From positions 9,899,535 to 9,963,534 of the forward strand of contig JAAONU010000009.1 of assembly GCA_012932295.1 (NCBI GenBank): DNA of 64,000 nucleotides, read 5' to 3'. The DNA is from Cyclina sinensis. Taxonomy: Eukaryota > Mollusca > Bivalvia > Venerida > Veneridae. Below, in pieces: positions 46,963 to 59,775 of the stretch; position 1 is the first letter of the stretch; every line of letters begins with the position of its first letter. Below the pieces are notes generated by a model. That model had not been told where the DNA came from. It saw only the letters and a program-made list of their open reading frames with translations, and ran no database searches. Position numbers and translations under genes: made by a program.

Positions 46963-47296
46963 ATGCATATGACTGATTAAAATTTTTTAATTCTAAAACA
47001 ATATTAATATGCATCAGCCCTGTTTGCATTAAATATATTTGCACTGATTAAAAAAAAATGCAATTTGCATTCATTATAAAAAATATTAATTTGAATTAAG
47101 AAATATTAGACGTAGCTATACCCTTGTAAAGTATCAATCACCTAAAGAAATCCAGGTATCAGAACACTTAGGTGGTGAATCAACTTTACACTGGAAAGCG
47201 AAACAACTACTGCGGACATGTAGAGGTAGTGAAACAACCTGAAATCTATAGTTTCAACCTCTAACAAATGCGTCAGGGAAGCGATTCTTCACATCA
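46963..47296. other. Gene-free stretch
   Basis: AT-rich, and would be the 3' UTR of the candidate minus-strand exon next to it if that is real. Confidence 0.35.
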
Positions 47297-47535
47297 CTAG
47301 GAAGAGCGTTGGTTTAGCAAACTACTTATGATCGACACAGCATTAGTACAAACTGCACTCACAAAAGGTCTATTTAAATGCACTAAATGTTCTACGGCTG
47401 ATTGTGTAAAATTACATGTATCTGAAATGTTCTCGTCTAAAAAATCACCTGCGCCAACTTGATGCTGTGCATCAATGATTTTCTTGTCTATAATGAGCAA
47501 TCCCCATACAAACTGAGCCAAGCAGAAATATCTCC
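47297..47535 (-). CDS. Possible terminal exon, unrecognised protein
   Basis: On the minus strand an acceptor-like tttattatag is followed by 79 open codons (with one leading base) to TAG at 47297-47299. The peptide begins RYFCLAQFVWGLLIIDKKII and continues with a mixed, globular-looking composition (VGAGDFLDEN, FTQSAVEHLVHLNRPFVSAV), unlike the low-complexity frames around it. The region is not repetitive. I do not recognise the family and see no upstream exon. It may also be a chance ORF. Confidence 0.35.
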
Positions 47536-47539
47536 TATA

Positions 47540-48074
47540 ATAAATGACATCGTTTTGAGAAAAATGATGTCAAAACATTATTATAACATTCTGTAATTGC
47601 CATTATGCAGAACAACAATTATCAGTTTTAAGTGTAGTGAGGCCTGCAATTTATGCTAGTTATCAAATATACTTCATTCAATTAGACCTGGAATATATAT
47701 TTATTTACTATGATTTATTTGGCAACAACAATGAAAATGAAGAACAACTGTATAAGCATGAAAGAAATAAGGAACCACTCACTTAAAAGAAGTTTTCCAT
47801 TAAAAAGCAAGACAAAAAACTCTCTTTATTCACACAAATAATCATGAGAGGTAGATCATAAATAATTCAATATGATGTTAATGTCTCTGTTGTGTCTATG
47901 TTATCCACATTCACTATACACAAATTAAATATTTATAATAATATATAAAATACGGAGCGACAAGAAAATGCAGAAGAAGTTGGTTACCCTTTTTTCTGCT
48001 TTTTCTTTTTCATTAATTTTCATAAAGCAGTGAAACAATGGCAATATTTTGTCTAGATATGTGGTTTTTAAAAG
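47540..48074. other. Gene-free AT-rich stretch
   Basis: Nothing supported. If the exon at 47297-47535 is real, this is intron. Confidence 0.35.
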
Positions 48075-49565
48075 TAACAGGGCCATAACTCAATAATGCA
48101 TGAGGTAATTTTGATGGCATTTGATGTGCATCATGTCCTCACTGATATAAATTAATACCAAAATTCATTAAAATCTAACAGACCAATTCTAAGATATGGC
48201 TCAGGACAGAAATTTTCTTATACAAGATGCCTATCTAAAAATTAAGAAGAGGGCCATGATGGCCCTGGATCACTCACCTGAGTACTTTGGCTGTGGGTTT
48301 GCTGTTAAGAAAACAAGAAGCAGTATTTCATTTTCTAACTGAAGATATGTAGGTGCCTATAAACCAAATACATAAAATATCAGTCAATAAATAAAGGATC
48401 TATGACAGAAAGTAGAAATACCTATTATAAGCTATGGTGACCTAGACCAAGTGACCTCAAGCCCCACCCATGGGTAGAGGTTCATGCAAGGAAGCTATAT
48501 ACCGAATATCAAAGATATTGGTCTATATATGAAGGCTCTATGAGGTAAAGGAGATAAATCTATTTTTAGCCTTGGTGACCTTTAACCTAATTTACTAATT
48601 TGAAAAAGCTAAATAAAGGTGCACTAGACAACGGTTAATGCCAAATTTTAAAATTCTAGACCTTCTGGTTTCAGACAAGAAGATTTGATTCTAAATTGCT
48701 ATGTAAAAGATGTGAACCCTCAGGTGGGGCCAATAGTGACCCCAGGGACATTATTTGAACAAACTTGGTAAAGGTCCACATGACAATACTTCATGCCAAA
48801 TTTTTCTACTCTAGGCCTTGTGGTTTCAGACAAGAAGATTTTTAAAGATTTATTTTATATTCCTATATAAAACTTGTGACCCCTCATGCAGGGTCAATAG
48901 TGACTCCATGCATTATTTGAACATACTTGGTAGAAGCCCACTTCATGCCAAATTTTTAAACTCTAGGCCTTGTAGTTTCAGACAAGAAAATTTTCAAAGA
49001 TTTTTTTCTATATTGCTATGTAAAATTTGTGACCCCCTCAGGTGGGGTCAACAGTGACCCCAGACATTATTTGAACAAATTTTGTAGAGGTCCACAAGAC
49101 AATGCTCCAGGCAAAATTCCAGACATCTAGGCTTAGCAGTTTTAGACAGGAAGATTTTTAAAGTTTTTCATTTTTGCTGCCATAGCAACAAGAGTTCTTC
49201 ATGGAATGGAATTCTTTTAACAACTTTGGTATAGCTTCATGCAAGAAATATCCCAAGCATGTTTCGTCAAAGTTGACTTAGCTGTTTAGGAGGAGAAGTT
49301 GTTCAAGTCAAATTGTTGACAATGCACGATGCACGCTGACACATGCCGGACAATCAATGATCCAAATAGCTGACCCATGAGCACTCTGTGCCTATTTTTA
49401 AGTAACAAAGGGCCATAACTCAATAATGCATAGGTAGTTTTGGATGGCATATGATGTGCAGTCATTTCCTTATTATTAAATACATCCATACTAAGTTCAA
49501 TACAATGTAACCAACCAGTTCTAAGATATGGATCTAGACGGAAGGTCACACAACGCCATTTCAAT
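48075..49565 (+). repeat. Two direct repeat units flanking element E4
   Basis: gggccataactcaataatgc...gatggcatttgatgtgcatc...aattctaagatatgg is found at 48080-48205 and again, diverged, at 49409-49535. Element E4 sits precisely between the two, suggesting insertion into a short tandem array. Confidence 0.65.
48246..49394 (+). mobile_element. Hairpin-ended element E4
   Basis: It starts gaagagggccatgatggccc, then tggatcactcacctgagtac. A 5' module of about 300 bp (aaaggatctatgacagaaag ... aagatattggtctatatatg) is shared with the elements at 57793 and 61489. The core has about three units of 170 bp. The 3' palindrome is decayed (tgacccatgagcactctgtg). Confidence 0.75.
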
Positions 49566-49569
49566 ATCC

Positions 49570-50443
49570 CCCTCCAATTTTATTGACAGGGAACAATAAA
49601 CAAGAGCTTGAGATGGGACCAATTATCAAGTTATTCTAAAATTTGTACAATGTGACACTATTTGAACACATATCAGTAATAAGCAATAGTAAGTAAGTTA
49701 TTACATATCTGAATAGTCATTCTGAAACAATATGTAATTAAAATGTACAGCTTTGCACAAAAACGTACCTTTTTCGCCATGAAATAAAACAAAACTTTAA
49801 GTAAAAGCAATTTCTCAATGAAAATAGATAAAATACATATGAAGCAAAGAAGTGTTAATAAAGTCTGACCCATCCAGCCTACTTTTGTGTTAACTGACTC
49901 TAATAGAAAAACAAATCACTTGAATATGTTTACTTTCACATTTTGAAAGGATAAAGCTCTATTAAGTGAACAATAATCTGTTATATACATTGTACATTAA
50001 TTATTTGATTCCTTGAACTGTAAATGATTATTTACATTAAAATCACACACTGAAACACTGAAACTATCACTGTATGAAATTCAAAATAAAGAAGTCTTAA
50101 ATATGCCACATACAAATATAAAGTCTGACATCTAAAATTACTGCAGTTTACAATTTAGCTAGCAAAAAGTAACATCAACAAGTGGAAAACATTCAAGGTG
50201 AATTTTAATATGCCACCTTTGCTTGTTTCTTTGTACTAAAGAATACCTACACATATCTCTCATAATGATGTTTTAAGCATGGAAAAACTAGTATAGCATA
50301 CTTTTAAACATAATGTAAAATCTGTATGACCTTTCCTATTATTCAGACACATGTTTGTTCTGGATTATGGTTATTCTGGTAGTATCCAAATAAAGGGTAG
50401 GGAAATTCAAATACTTATTTCTATTAAAGTTCCCATCAATAAC
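49570..50443. other. Gene-free AT-rich stretch
   Basis: Nothing supported. Confidence 0.35.
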
Positions 50444-51425
50444 AACAAGAGGGCCATAATGACCCTAAATGTACCCACCTGAATAAAACTGATAACAAAG
50501 AAGTCTATGTAAAACATGTGACCCAGCAAAAAATGACTCCAAAGGCATAGTTTGAACCAACAAGGGGTCAACTAGATATATTACAAACCAAATTTAAGCA
50601 GTGTCAGCCTTACAGATCTGCCCCCTGGGGGCAGAACCAAGGTGTAAAGTTATAACTCTCAGCTTTGCAGTTTAATATAAGAAGAATTTCTTTAAATATC
50701 TTTCCTTCATATTTATATGTGAAACATAACACCTCGGGCGGGGCTAACATTGACCCCAGGAACATCATTAGAACAAACTTTGTAGATGTCCTCTAGACAA
50801 TATATACTATCACATTTCTAAAGTCTTAGTCTATTAGTGTCTGACCAAAAATTTTGAAAGACTTTGTCTATATAAGTCTATGTAAAACATCTAACAATCT
50901 AATAAAAGGAGCCAAAAATGACATCAGGGGCAAAGTTCAAACAATCTTTGCAGAGGTCCACTAGAAAATGCTTTGTACAAAATATTAGAGTCTGGGCCTT
51001 TTGGTTTATTACTACAAGAATGTTAAAGATTTTCCTCTATAGTTCTATGTAAAACATGTGACCTTTCGCGCATGGCAAATAATGAAACCTGAAACATTTA
51101 TTTAACAAACCAATTAGAGGTTCACTAGACAATATTTCACACCATATTTTAGAGCTCTGACCCTGGTGGTTCTAGACGAGGAATTTTTTAAGGTTTTTCA
51201 TTCTTGTTGTCATGGAAACCAGAGTTCTGCATGGAATGGATTTTTTTAGCAGCCTTGGTTGAACTTTATACAAGAAACACTTCTGCATAGTTCTATCAGC
51301 TTTGACTAAGTTGTAAAGAAAAAGAAGTGGTTTAAAGCAAAAAGTTTACAATGGATGCCAAACTGATGCAGACACAAAGCAACCACAAAGCTCATCTTGA
51401 GCACATTGTGCTCAGGTGAGTTTAA
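50444..51425 (+). mobile_element. Hairpin-ended element E5
   Basis: 5' aacaagagggccataatgac, degenerate ccacctgaata; about four units of roughly 170 bp; 3' accacaaagctcatcttgag, cacattgtgctcaggtgag, ttaaa. Confidence 0.75.
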
Positions 51426-52090
51426 ATGTAAGTAAACTATAATCAGTACAAGAAATATTGACTATTATAAGACAAATTAAAATATAGATTACCAATAACA
51501 AAATATAACAAGTTTTGGCACAACATTTTTAGAATATAAACTTTGAATAAAACATAGAACTTAAAATTAGCATCAAAAGTATTCTAAGGAATACTTTAGA
51601 ATAATGGCAAAAAAGATCCTGTAAGTGCTATTTTTTAAACCAGTACATATTAAATGTCTAGTGATACTGAGCAATCAAATGTCATTTTGTTTTTCTTTAA
51701 AAGTAGAAGTGAAATAAGTTGAGAACTTAACAACTTCATGTTTTTAGACCTATAATAACTCTTTGTTTAAAATATTTAACAAGTAATCCAGAAACAATGC
51801 TAGGTTAAGGTGAGCTTGACTAAGGTTTTTTGACATGTTTTTTTTTTTTTAAGTAAGGCTGCATTCTTCAACTCACACTGTACAAGTTAAAAAACCTAGC
51901 AGAATTAAAATCTACACATAATATATCATCATTTGGTGAAGACCTCAAAATAACTTATCAACTATAAAGCAAATTTAAGATATAATAAACATATAAGAAT
52001 CATGCAACATATACCAATATTACAGATATGTTTTATGGCCCCTTTTTTCCTACAGTATTACATCTCTATTTACAAAAAAGAAAAAGAAAA
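51426..52090. other. Gene-free AT-rich stretch
   Basis: Nothing supported; a poly-T run at 51838-51851. Confidence 0.35.
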
Positions 52091-53812
52091 CGAGAGGGTC
52101 ATGATGGCCCTGGATCGCTCACCTGAGTACTTTGCTTGAGGGTCTACCGTTAAGCAAACATCAGAAGCAACATTACATTTTCTAATTGAAGATATTCAAA
52201 GATCTCATCTTTTATACAAAAGATCCATAAGGGCAGAGGCAATTTCGTGATAACAGCTTATTGAAGAAAACCTGTTTTTAGCTCCAGTGGCCATTTTGTT
52301 CAATAGAGCAGAACCGTTTAAGCAATCAAAACACAGGGGTATGAAAGGAACATTTCCATGAAATTTGATGGAAAATTACCTTGCCATTGAGGAGGAGATG
52401 CTGTTTGATTTCTTTTCTATCTTTAGCTTTTGCAGCCCTTATGTGCAATGAAGTGAAACAGTTTTAGCAATTTTGAAAAAGGGCAATATAAGGAACATTT
52501 CTGTCAAATTTGGTTAAAAATGGCCAAATGGTTTTGGAGCAGATGTCATTTGAAGCCAAATACTGAGGAAAATCTATTTTTAGCTCTGGTGGCCATTCTG
52601 TTCAATGCAGCTGAACCATTTTAGCAATTTTAATAGTGAGAGCTATGTATGGAACATTTCTGTGAAATTTGGTGGAAATTCACCTAGCCATAGAGGAGAT
52701 GCTGTTGGAATTTTTATTTTTATGTTTTAGTATTTTCAGCCCTTAAGTGCAATGGAGCGGAACGGTTTGAGCAAATTTAGAAAAAGGTATTATAAGGAAC
52801 ATTTCGGTCAAATTTGATTTAAAATGGCCAATTGGTTTTGGAGTAGATGTCATTTGAAGCCAAATATTGACGAAAATCTATTTTTTGCTCTGGCGGCCAT
52901 TTTGTCCAATGCAGCAGAACCATTTTAGCAATTTTAAAAGAGGGCTATGTAAGGAACATTTCTGTGAAATTTGGTGGAAAATCACCAAGCCGTTCAGGAG
53001 ATGCTGTTTTAATTTTTTTCTATTTTAAGCTTTTGCAGCCCTTATGTGCAATGGAGCGGAACGGTTTGAGCAATTTTAGAAAAGGGTATTATAAGGAACA
53101 TTTCTGTCAAATTTGATTTAAAATGGCCAATTGGTTTTGGAGGAGATGTCATTTGAAGCCAAACATTGATGAAAATCTTTTTTTAGCTCTGGCTGCCATT
53201 TTGTTCAATGCAGCAGAACCATTTTACCAATTTCAAAAGAGGGCTATGTAAGGAACATTTCTGTGAAATTTGGTGGAAAATCACCCAGACGTTCAGGAGG
53301 AGATGTTGTTTGAATTTTTTTCAATTTTTAGCTTTTGCAGCCCTTATGTGCAATGGAGCAGAATGGTTTGAGCAATTTTAGAAAAGGGCATTATAAGGAA
53401 CATTTCCATCAAATCTGATTTAAAATGGCCAATTGGTTTCGGAGGAGATGTCATTTGAAGCCAAACATTGACGAAAATCTATTTTTAGCTCTGGCGGCCA
53501 TTTTGTTCAATAGAGTGGAACTGTTTTAGCAATTTTAATAGAGGGCTATGTAAGGAACATTTCTGTGAAATTTGGTGGAAAATCACCCAAATGTTTAGGA
53601 GAAAATGATTTTTTTTTCTCTATTTTTAGCTTTTGCAGCTCTTATGTGCAATGGAGCGGAAAGGTTTGAGCAATTTTAGAAAAGGGCTGTGTAAGGAACA
53701 TTTCTTTAAAGTTTGTCATTTAAAGTAAAATGTTGATGACGGACGACGGATGACTGAAGCCGGACACAGGGTGATCACAATAGCTCACCCTGAGCATTTG
53801 CTCAGGTGAGCA
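52091..53812 (+). mobile_element. Hairpin-ended element E6 with dimeric units of about 300 bp
   Basis: 5' cgagagggtcatgatggccc, tggatcgctcacctgagtac. The core repeats about every 300 bp, each repeat being two related halves of roughly 150 bp (agctctggcggccattttgt half and gcttttgcagcccttatgtg half, both ending aaggaacatttctgt). The 3' end has gacggacgacggatgac, then gctcaccctgagcatttgct, caggtgagc. Confidence 0.8.
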
Positions 53813-53868
53813 AAAAAAAAAAATGTTACAATATATTGTATCAACTACTGTGATTTAATTGTGATCAT

Positions 53869-54131
53869 AAACAAGAACTGTCACTGTAAGATGACTATGC
53901 CCCCAAATTGTGCTTTAACCTTTGAGTTGAGAACCAGTCATTCAGGGTCAAAGGTCAAATAAATATAGGTCAGTGGGAAGGTTATTCCAAAGGGGTGTTG
54001 TGTCCATGTATGAAGTAAATCCACTTACTAATAAGGAAGTTATTGCCAATGTTAAAGTTTTCAGACGGACTGATGGATGGATTGACGGAGAGACTGACAG
54101 TTAAAAAACTATATGCCTCCCTTCGGGCGCA
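53869..54131 (+). mobile_element. Short hairpin-ended ACGG element
   Basis: Starts caagaactgtcactgtaaga; has gacggactgatggatggatt and ends with a ctcccttcgggcgc hairpin-like sequence followed by agaaa. Confidence 0.6.
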
Positions 54132-54134
54132 GAA

Positions 54135-55031
54135 AAAAGGAAAGATGTCAGAATGACATGTATGCCCCCTACCCTGTAAGTTTGAAGTTACAGGCTGTGT
54201 GTCAAAAGTTACTCAAATTATTGGGCAGATATAGTTCTCAAATTTAAGGTGACCTTGACTTTGACTTACTGACCTTAACAACAATAGAAATATCCTACTC
54301 AATAAGGGCAACCACTCTATGAAGGTTAAAGGCTCTGGGTCAAATGATACTCAAGTTATTAAAAGAAAATGTTTTTCAAATTCAAGGTGAACATAACCTT
54401 GACCTTTGACCTACTGACCCCAAAATTAATGGGTTCTTCTACTCATTAAGGACAAACCACCCTGTGATGTTTGAAAGCTTTGGATCAAATGGTACATTTG
54501 TAATCAGGTTATTGAGCAAAAACCATTTTCAAATTCAAGGAGACCATGTCCTTGACATACTGACCTTCAAAACAAAACAGGTTTTCTACTCATAAAGGGC
54601 AACCATCATATGATGTAAGATATGGGTCAAATGATACTCAAGTTATTGAGCAGAAACCATTCAAATTCAAAGGTGAATGAGACCTTGACCTTTGACCCAC
54701 TGATCCCAAAAACAATAAGGACCTTCTACACAATTCATGGATCCACAGCATGACTCTTAAATCTTATAACAATAGGTTTTATCCACAAACACAACCATGT
54801 GCTCTTCTGTTATATACTTGTTTGTGGTGAAAATATAACTGCACTTATTTGTTAAATCAAGCAAATGTGAGGGGTCAGGGATCCATCAATAACGGCAACA
54901 ATTCCATGAAGCTTGAAGGGTGTAGGTCAAATGGTACTCAGGTTCTTCAGCTGCCACCGCTGTCTACGACCAGAACAACTTATCGACTGACAGACCGACA
55001 TTTGCAAAACAATATACCCCCTCTTCTTTGA
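54135..55031 (+). mobile_element. Hairpin-ended element with units of about 140 bp
   Basis: Same family as the nested element at 41111-42011: internal gaccttgacctttgacctac phrases, then cgactgacagaccgacattt and ataccccctcttctttgaag, ggggggcataa. Confidence 0.75.
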
Positions 55032-55034
55032 AGG

Positions 55035-55519
55035 GGGGCATAACAAGTATCCATGAAAAAGCACATACAAGTATAGTATTGTAGTTACTATTATCTTCAG
55101 ACAAAAATATTAAAATTTAAGCAAACACACAAAAATGTGGATTCAGGGCTTTTGAATACAGAAACCATAGGCCCCTACTTATCATACATTAATCAAAATG
55201 GTATGTTCAAATCAATTTAAGCAGCACAGAAAATCACACGGGTTCAAAAAGATTCACTATTCAAAGCAGTTTTTTTTTTTAAGAATGGCAGAGGAGATAC
55301 AAGTATTCTGTGAAGAACTCAACTGATCTCACTGCTTTAATTTCACTGAACTGTTCTACTGAACAACACAACAAACATTTAACCCCTGTTAGTCAAGACA
55401 TGCAAGAATAATTAATGCACTCTTGCAATGTTGCAAACAGACTGACTTGTAAAATTTTTTTAAAAAGTGCAAGAGGGGTCAAAAACGATATTAACTCTTA
55501 AGTTTACATATGAATCTTA
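55035..55519. other. Gene-free AT-rich stretch
   Basis: Nothing supported. Confidence 0.35.
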
Positions 55520-56810
55520 AGTTTATGTATGAACAAGAGTGTTATCTTGGTCATATCACTCACCAAATTATCTCTATTCTAGATGACATGAAAATCAAGC
55601 TCATGGAAAGGTGTGGAAAATAATCATGTGCCAACATTGCAAGCCATTTCAGCATTCAAGCCAAAAAGTTACTTCCTGAGTGTTAATAAAATGGTCACTC
55701 TAACTGAACTGGTGATCAACTTCCTGATTCAACATGATCTACCTTAAAGAAAGTTTTCCACTGACCTGAACAAGTGATCTAGTTTTTTACCCAATATAGC
55801 CCAGTTTCAAATTCATCCAAGAGAATATCAAGGCAAACATCATTAGCAACTTTCTTGAAGCTTGGCTAAACAAGGCGATCGGTAAAACCGACATATGCTC
55901 CCCGAAGCAGGAGCCAAAAGGACATGTGCAAGGCAAGAAAATAGAGGCAAAGTCATTAAGTGGACACATTTTTGGCACTGCACTCTGCCTCAACTGGATA
56001 AGGGGCCTCTTCTTGTTTTTTTCTTTTGTGTAATACAGGGCCAATGGCCCCATATTCTTATTGTTACTGAATGAACTCCTTTGTTCTCTTTTGTTATGTT
56101 TGCAGTTAGGTGGCCCCCTATTTATTTTTGGTAGTGCGGACTGATGGACAGACGGACAAAGTGGCGACTATATGCTCTCCCTTTGGGGAGCATAAAAATG
56201 TGATTTTTATAGTGTCAAGGTTTTCCACTTCCACTTATCTGACCTAGTTTTTAACCTCAGTTTCAAACTAATCCAAAAGGATATCAAGACAAACATTCAA
56301 GACAGCAGCTCTCAAAAAGATTCAGTCAACTGCAGACATCTGTGTGTTTTTAAAGTTTTCCAGCGACTGAAGCTGCTGAACTAATTTTTGACCCCACACA
56401 ATCAAGTTTCAAACATGTGCTAAAGATTATCAAAACACAAGATCTGGTCAAGATTTGTGATGAGTTTGGCAAAAGCTTGTCATGTGGAGTGTTCAAAAGT
56501 TGTTCACTTAACCCAACTGGTGACCAAATAAGCAAGTTTCAAAACAAATAAGCTGACCAATTTTCTACAAGACTGGGACAGAAATGTGACCTTTGGAGTA
56601 TTCACAAGGTTTACCATTGAACTGAACTGGTGACCTAGTTTTTGATCCAGCTACAAACTCATCCATGAGACTAAATGGGCAAACATTCTGAGCAAGATTC
56701 ATTGAAGCCTCTGGAGTTTTAACATACTAAAATATTGGCAATGGACAACTGACAACAAACAAAGACTGATCACAAAAGCTCATCGTTAAACTGTGTTGCT
56801 CTAGATCTGA
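55520..56810 (+). mobile_element. Element with gacctagttttt units, interrupted
   Basis: Units with tgatctagttttttaccc, gacctagtttttaacctc and gacctagtttttgatccag (near 55770, 56232 and 56632) belong to the roughly 145-bp family. The 3' end has a decayed gatcacaaaagctcatcgtt. A second element is inserted at 55871-56195. Confidence 0.6.
55871..56195 (+). mobile_element. Nested short hairpin-ended element
   Basis: Starts caaggcgatcggtaaaaccg; ends gactgatggacagacggaca, tatgctctccctttggggag, cataa. The flanking gaagcttggctaaa and aaatgtgatttttatagtg join into a normal unit of the surrounding element. Confidence 0.7.
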
Positions 56811-57062
56811 TAGGCTAAACAAATACAAACGTCCAGATTTACTGGAAGCAAGCTGAAATGAAAATACTAGCCTTTACAAACAGCAACATATCAAGACTGA
56901 TACTTTGGATAAGTGTTAGCCTGATCCTTTAAAAAACTAGAGGAGAAGCATTCACAAGACTTGGTGTTTTATCCTTCATTTCTGTGTACTTTTATAACAA
57001 CAACTTTCAACACCAAAATAATTACAAGAACTTCAGACTGAAGAAAATAATGTGATGAATTT
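56811..57062 (-). other. Probable start of 3' UTR of the SOCS-box gene
   Basis: Sequence directly downstream of the stop codon on the minus strand. No clear polyadenylation signal can be assigned. Confidence 0.35.
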
Positions 57063-57213
57063 TCAGTCATCCAAGTATTCTACATAATACTGTGCCTCTT
57101 GCAAATACTGTTTGATTCTTGTTGGAACAGGCAGGCAGTCAATGTGGTCACGACGTACAAGCTGTAGAATACGGAACCTACACATATGCTGTAGTGAACG
57201 CATCTGTATGAAC
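57063..57213 (-). CDS. Last coding exon of a SOCS6/7-like gene (SOCS box)
   Basis: On the minus strand an acceptor (atattgcag) is followed by one base and 49 codons ending TGA (57063-57065). The peptide holds a complete SOCS box: a BC box SLQHMCRFRI fitting the (S/T/P)LxxxCxxx(aliphatic) rule for elongin B/C binding, and a cullin-5 box with LPVP fitting LP-phi-P. SOCS boxes recruit an ECS-type E3 ubiquitin ligase to cargo held by an upstream domain (an SH2 domain in SOCS proteins), damping cytokine and receptor-kinase signalling in the cytosol. The phrases RSLQ, CRFRI, QLV and DHI are most like vertebrate SOCS6/SOCS7. ASB or SPSB proteins are less likely alternatives. The SH2 exons must lie to the right, beyond 64000. 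Confidence 0.8.
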
Positions 57214-57792
57214 CTGCAATATGAATAAAGTAAGTTTGTTGGTATAATGAAGCATGTACATAACAGATAACTTAATTATAGTTTATTAATGAGACTACTT
57301 TTAATGTTTCAAAATCAAGTTACATGCGATCTGAAAGCTATTACTGAATGCAATTCATACCCCCACTAATATGCTAAGAGTGAAGTAGGCCTTGAAAAGT
57401 TGGAAAGGCATTGGGACTATTTGTAGACGCAATTATTACTAGTATGTTAGTTATAATACTATATTCTAACACTATCCGCAATTTGCCAACAATAAACAAA
57501 GATAAAATTAACAGTGATATATCCTATACTTTTTATCATGATGGATACAAGCGTGCACCAACTAATGTCATCTGTTCTTCATAGTAAACTTCAATAATTT
57601 TTTTAACTAATTTTGTAAGTGAAATATTGTTATGGACTACATTAACTTCTTTAATGTTCATCTCTGATTAAAAAATAGATATTTGCTTAAATGTGAATTA
57701 TTATCTAAAACAATGGCCTTTTTGTTTTCCTTTTCAAGTTGGAAATAAACAGTGGGGTAAAATGGAACAGCAAGACAGCGGCAACAACCATA
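57214..57792 (-). other. Intron of the SOCS-box gene, unique part
   Basis: AT-rich DNA without recognised exon. Elements at 57793-63538 would lie in the same intron. Confidence 0.5.
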
Positions 57793-59226
57793 AACAAGAG
57801 GGCCATGATGGCCCTGGATCGCTCACCTGAGTACTTTGGCTGTAGGTTTGCTGTTAAGCAGTATTTCATTTTGACAGAAAGTAGAAATATCTATTATAAG
57901 CTATGGTGACCTTGACCTTGACCCAGTGACCTCAAACCCTACCCATGGGTAGAGGTCCATGCAAGGAACCTATATACTGAATATCAAAGATATTGGTCTA
58001 TAACCGAAGGCTTTATGAGGTACAGTAGATAAATCTATTTTTAGCCTCCGTGACCTTTAACCTAATCCAATAATTTGAAAAAGCTTGATAAAGCTTGCTT
58101 CATGCCAAATTTTAAAATTCAAGGCCTTGTGGTTTCAGACAAGAAGATTTTTAAAGATTTCCTTTTTAACATATTAAGGGGCCCCGGGGTGGGGCAAATT
58201 TTGACCCCAGGGCCAACATATAGACAATACTGGTAAAGGTTCTTTTCACAATACTCCACACCAAATATCTAAGGTCTAGTCCTTTTAGTTTTGGAGAAAA
58301 ATGATTTTTCATGTTTTTCCTATATACAAATGTAACTATATGTAAATCAAGAGAACCCTTGGGCGTGGCCAATTTTGACCCAGGGGACATAATTTGAACA
58401 AACTTGGTAGACATCCACTAGACAATGCTACATACCAAATATCAAAGCTGTAGGCATTGTGGTTTCTGATGGGAAGATTTTTCAAGATTTCCTTTTTTAC
58501 ATATTAAGGGCCCCTGGGGGAGGGCCAATTTTGACCCCAGGGCCAACATTTAAACAATACTGGTAAAGGTTATCTACACAATACTCCAAACCAAATAACT
58601 AAGGTCTAGTCCTATTAGTTTTGGAGAAAAATGATTTTTCATGTTTTTCCTATATAACTATATGTAAACCAAGAGAACCCTTGGGCGTGGCCAATTTTGA
58701 CCTAGGGGACATAATTTGAACAAACTTGGTAGACATCCACTAGACAATGCTACATACCAAATATCAAAGCTGTAGGCACTGTGGTTTCTGAGAAGAAGAT
58801 TTTTAAAGATTTCCTATATAAGTCTATGTAAAAGAAAGTGACCCCTGGGACGGGGCCAATTTTGACCCAAGGGAAAAAATTTGAACAATTTTTGTAGAGT
58901 TCCATTAGAGGAAGCTAAATGCCAAATATCTAAGCTCTAGGCCTTGTGGTTTCAAACAAGAAGATTTTCAAAGTTTTTCCTTTAAGTTTCCATAGCAACC
59001 AGAGTTCTGCATGGAATCAAATTCTTTGAAAAATTTTGGTAGAGCTTCATGCAAGGAACATTTCTGTGAAGTTTTGTTGAAATTGGCCCAGTGGTTTAGG
59101 AGGAGATGTTCTTTAAAACAAAAGTTTACGCACACACGGATGCACGCACGCACGCACCGACAACGGACGACGGACATTGACTGATCACAATACCTCACCT
59201 TGTGCACTATGTGCACAGGTGAGCTA
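57793..59226 (+). mobile_element. Hairpin-ended element E7, complete
   Basis: 5' aacaagagggccatgatggc, cctggatcgctcacctgagt; the 300-bp 5' module (shared with E4 and E9, here with a deletion of about 60 bp near 57865); about four units of roughly 170 bp, two of them highly similar (58150-58480 and 58480-58810); 3' gcacgcacgcaccgacaacg, gatcacaatacctcaccttg, tgcactatgtgcacaggtga, gctaa. Confidence 0.85.
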
Positions 59227-59229
59227 AAA

Positions 59230-59770
59230 AAGACATGGTAAGTGTTGCACATACTTGCAACCCTTCAATTTTTATGTAGATGTATGCGTCCATTTACCAA
59301 AACAAAACAAAAACAAAAAGCGCCGCAATGCTTTCAACGACCAAGTATTGATGTGACAGGAATTTGGAATGAAATATGGCAGTGAAGAAAAAATGATGCT
59401 GTTATTTTGGTTCCATGCAGATAGTGATCTATGTAGGGTTAGTAGAAATCCATATAGGTTTAGTTCAAAGGAAATGGTGAAACACTGCAATAAATAAATG
59501 ATTGAGAAAAGTGGTTGATGAAACAAATTAATTATTTGGCTTGTTCCTGACCCTACACAGACATATAGGGGGTCAGTAATTTCAGTCCTATTTTTGCCCC
59601 ATATGCAAATTACTGATCCATACATGTTCATGTAGTGGTAGGAACAAACCCAGCTAGTAATTCTTAATAATAATACATGTACTGTATTGATGTACTTTGT
59701 AAATTATATGGCTGCACAAACTATCTTGTGGTCACTCAATAGGTCTCGGCAAACTGAAGTAATTACGTGC
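59230..59770. other. Gene-free stretch
   Basis: Contains a minus-strand ORF at 59272-59631 (119 codons) without recognisable motifs or coding signature. Nothing else supported. Confidence 0.35.
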
Positions 59771-59775
59771 AAACT

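Noticed and set aside
59272..59631. 119-codon minus-strand ORF as a possible SH2 exon of the SOCS-box gene
   Set aside because: The translation has no SH2 motif (no FLVR-like arginine block) and no splice context in phase with the exon at 57213.
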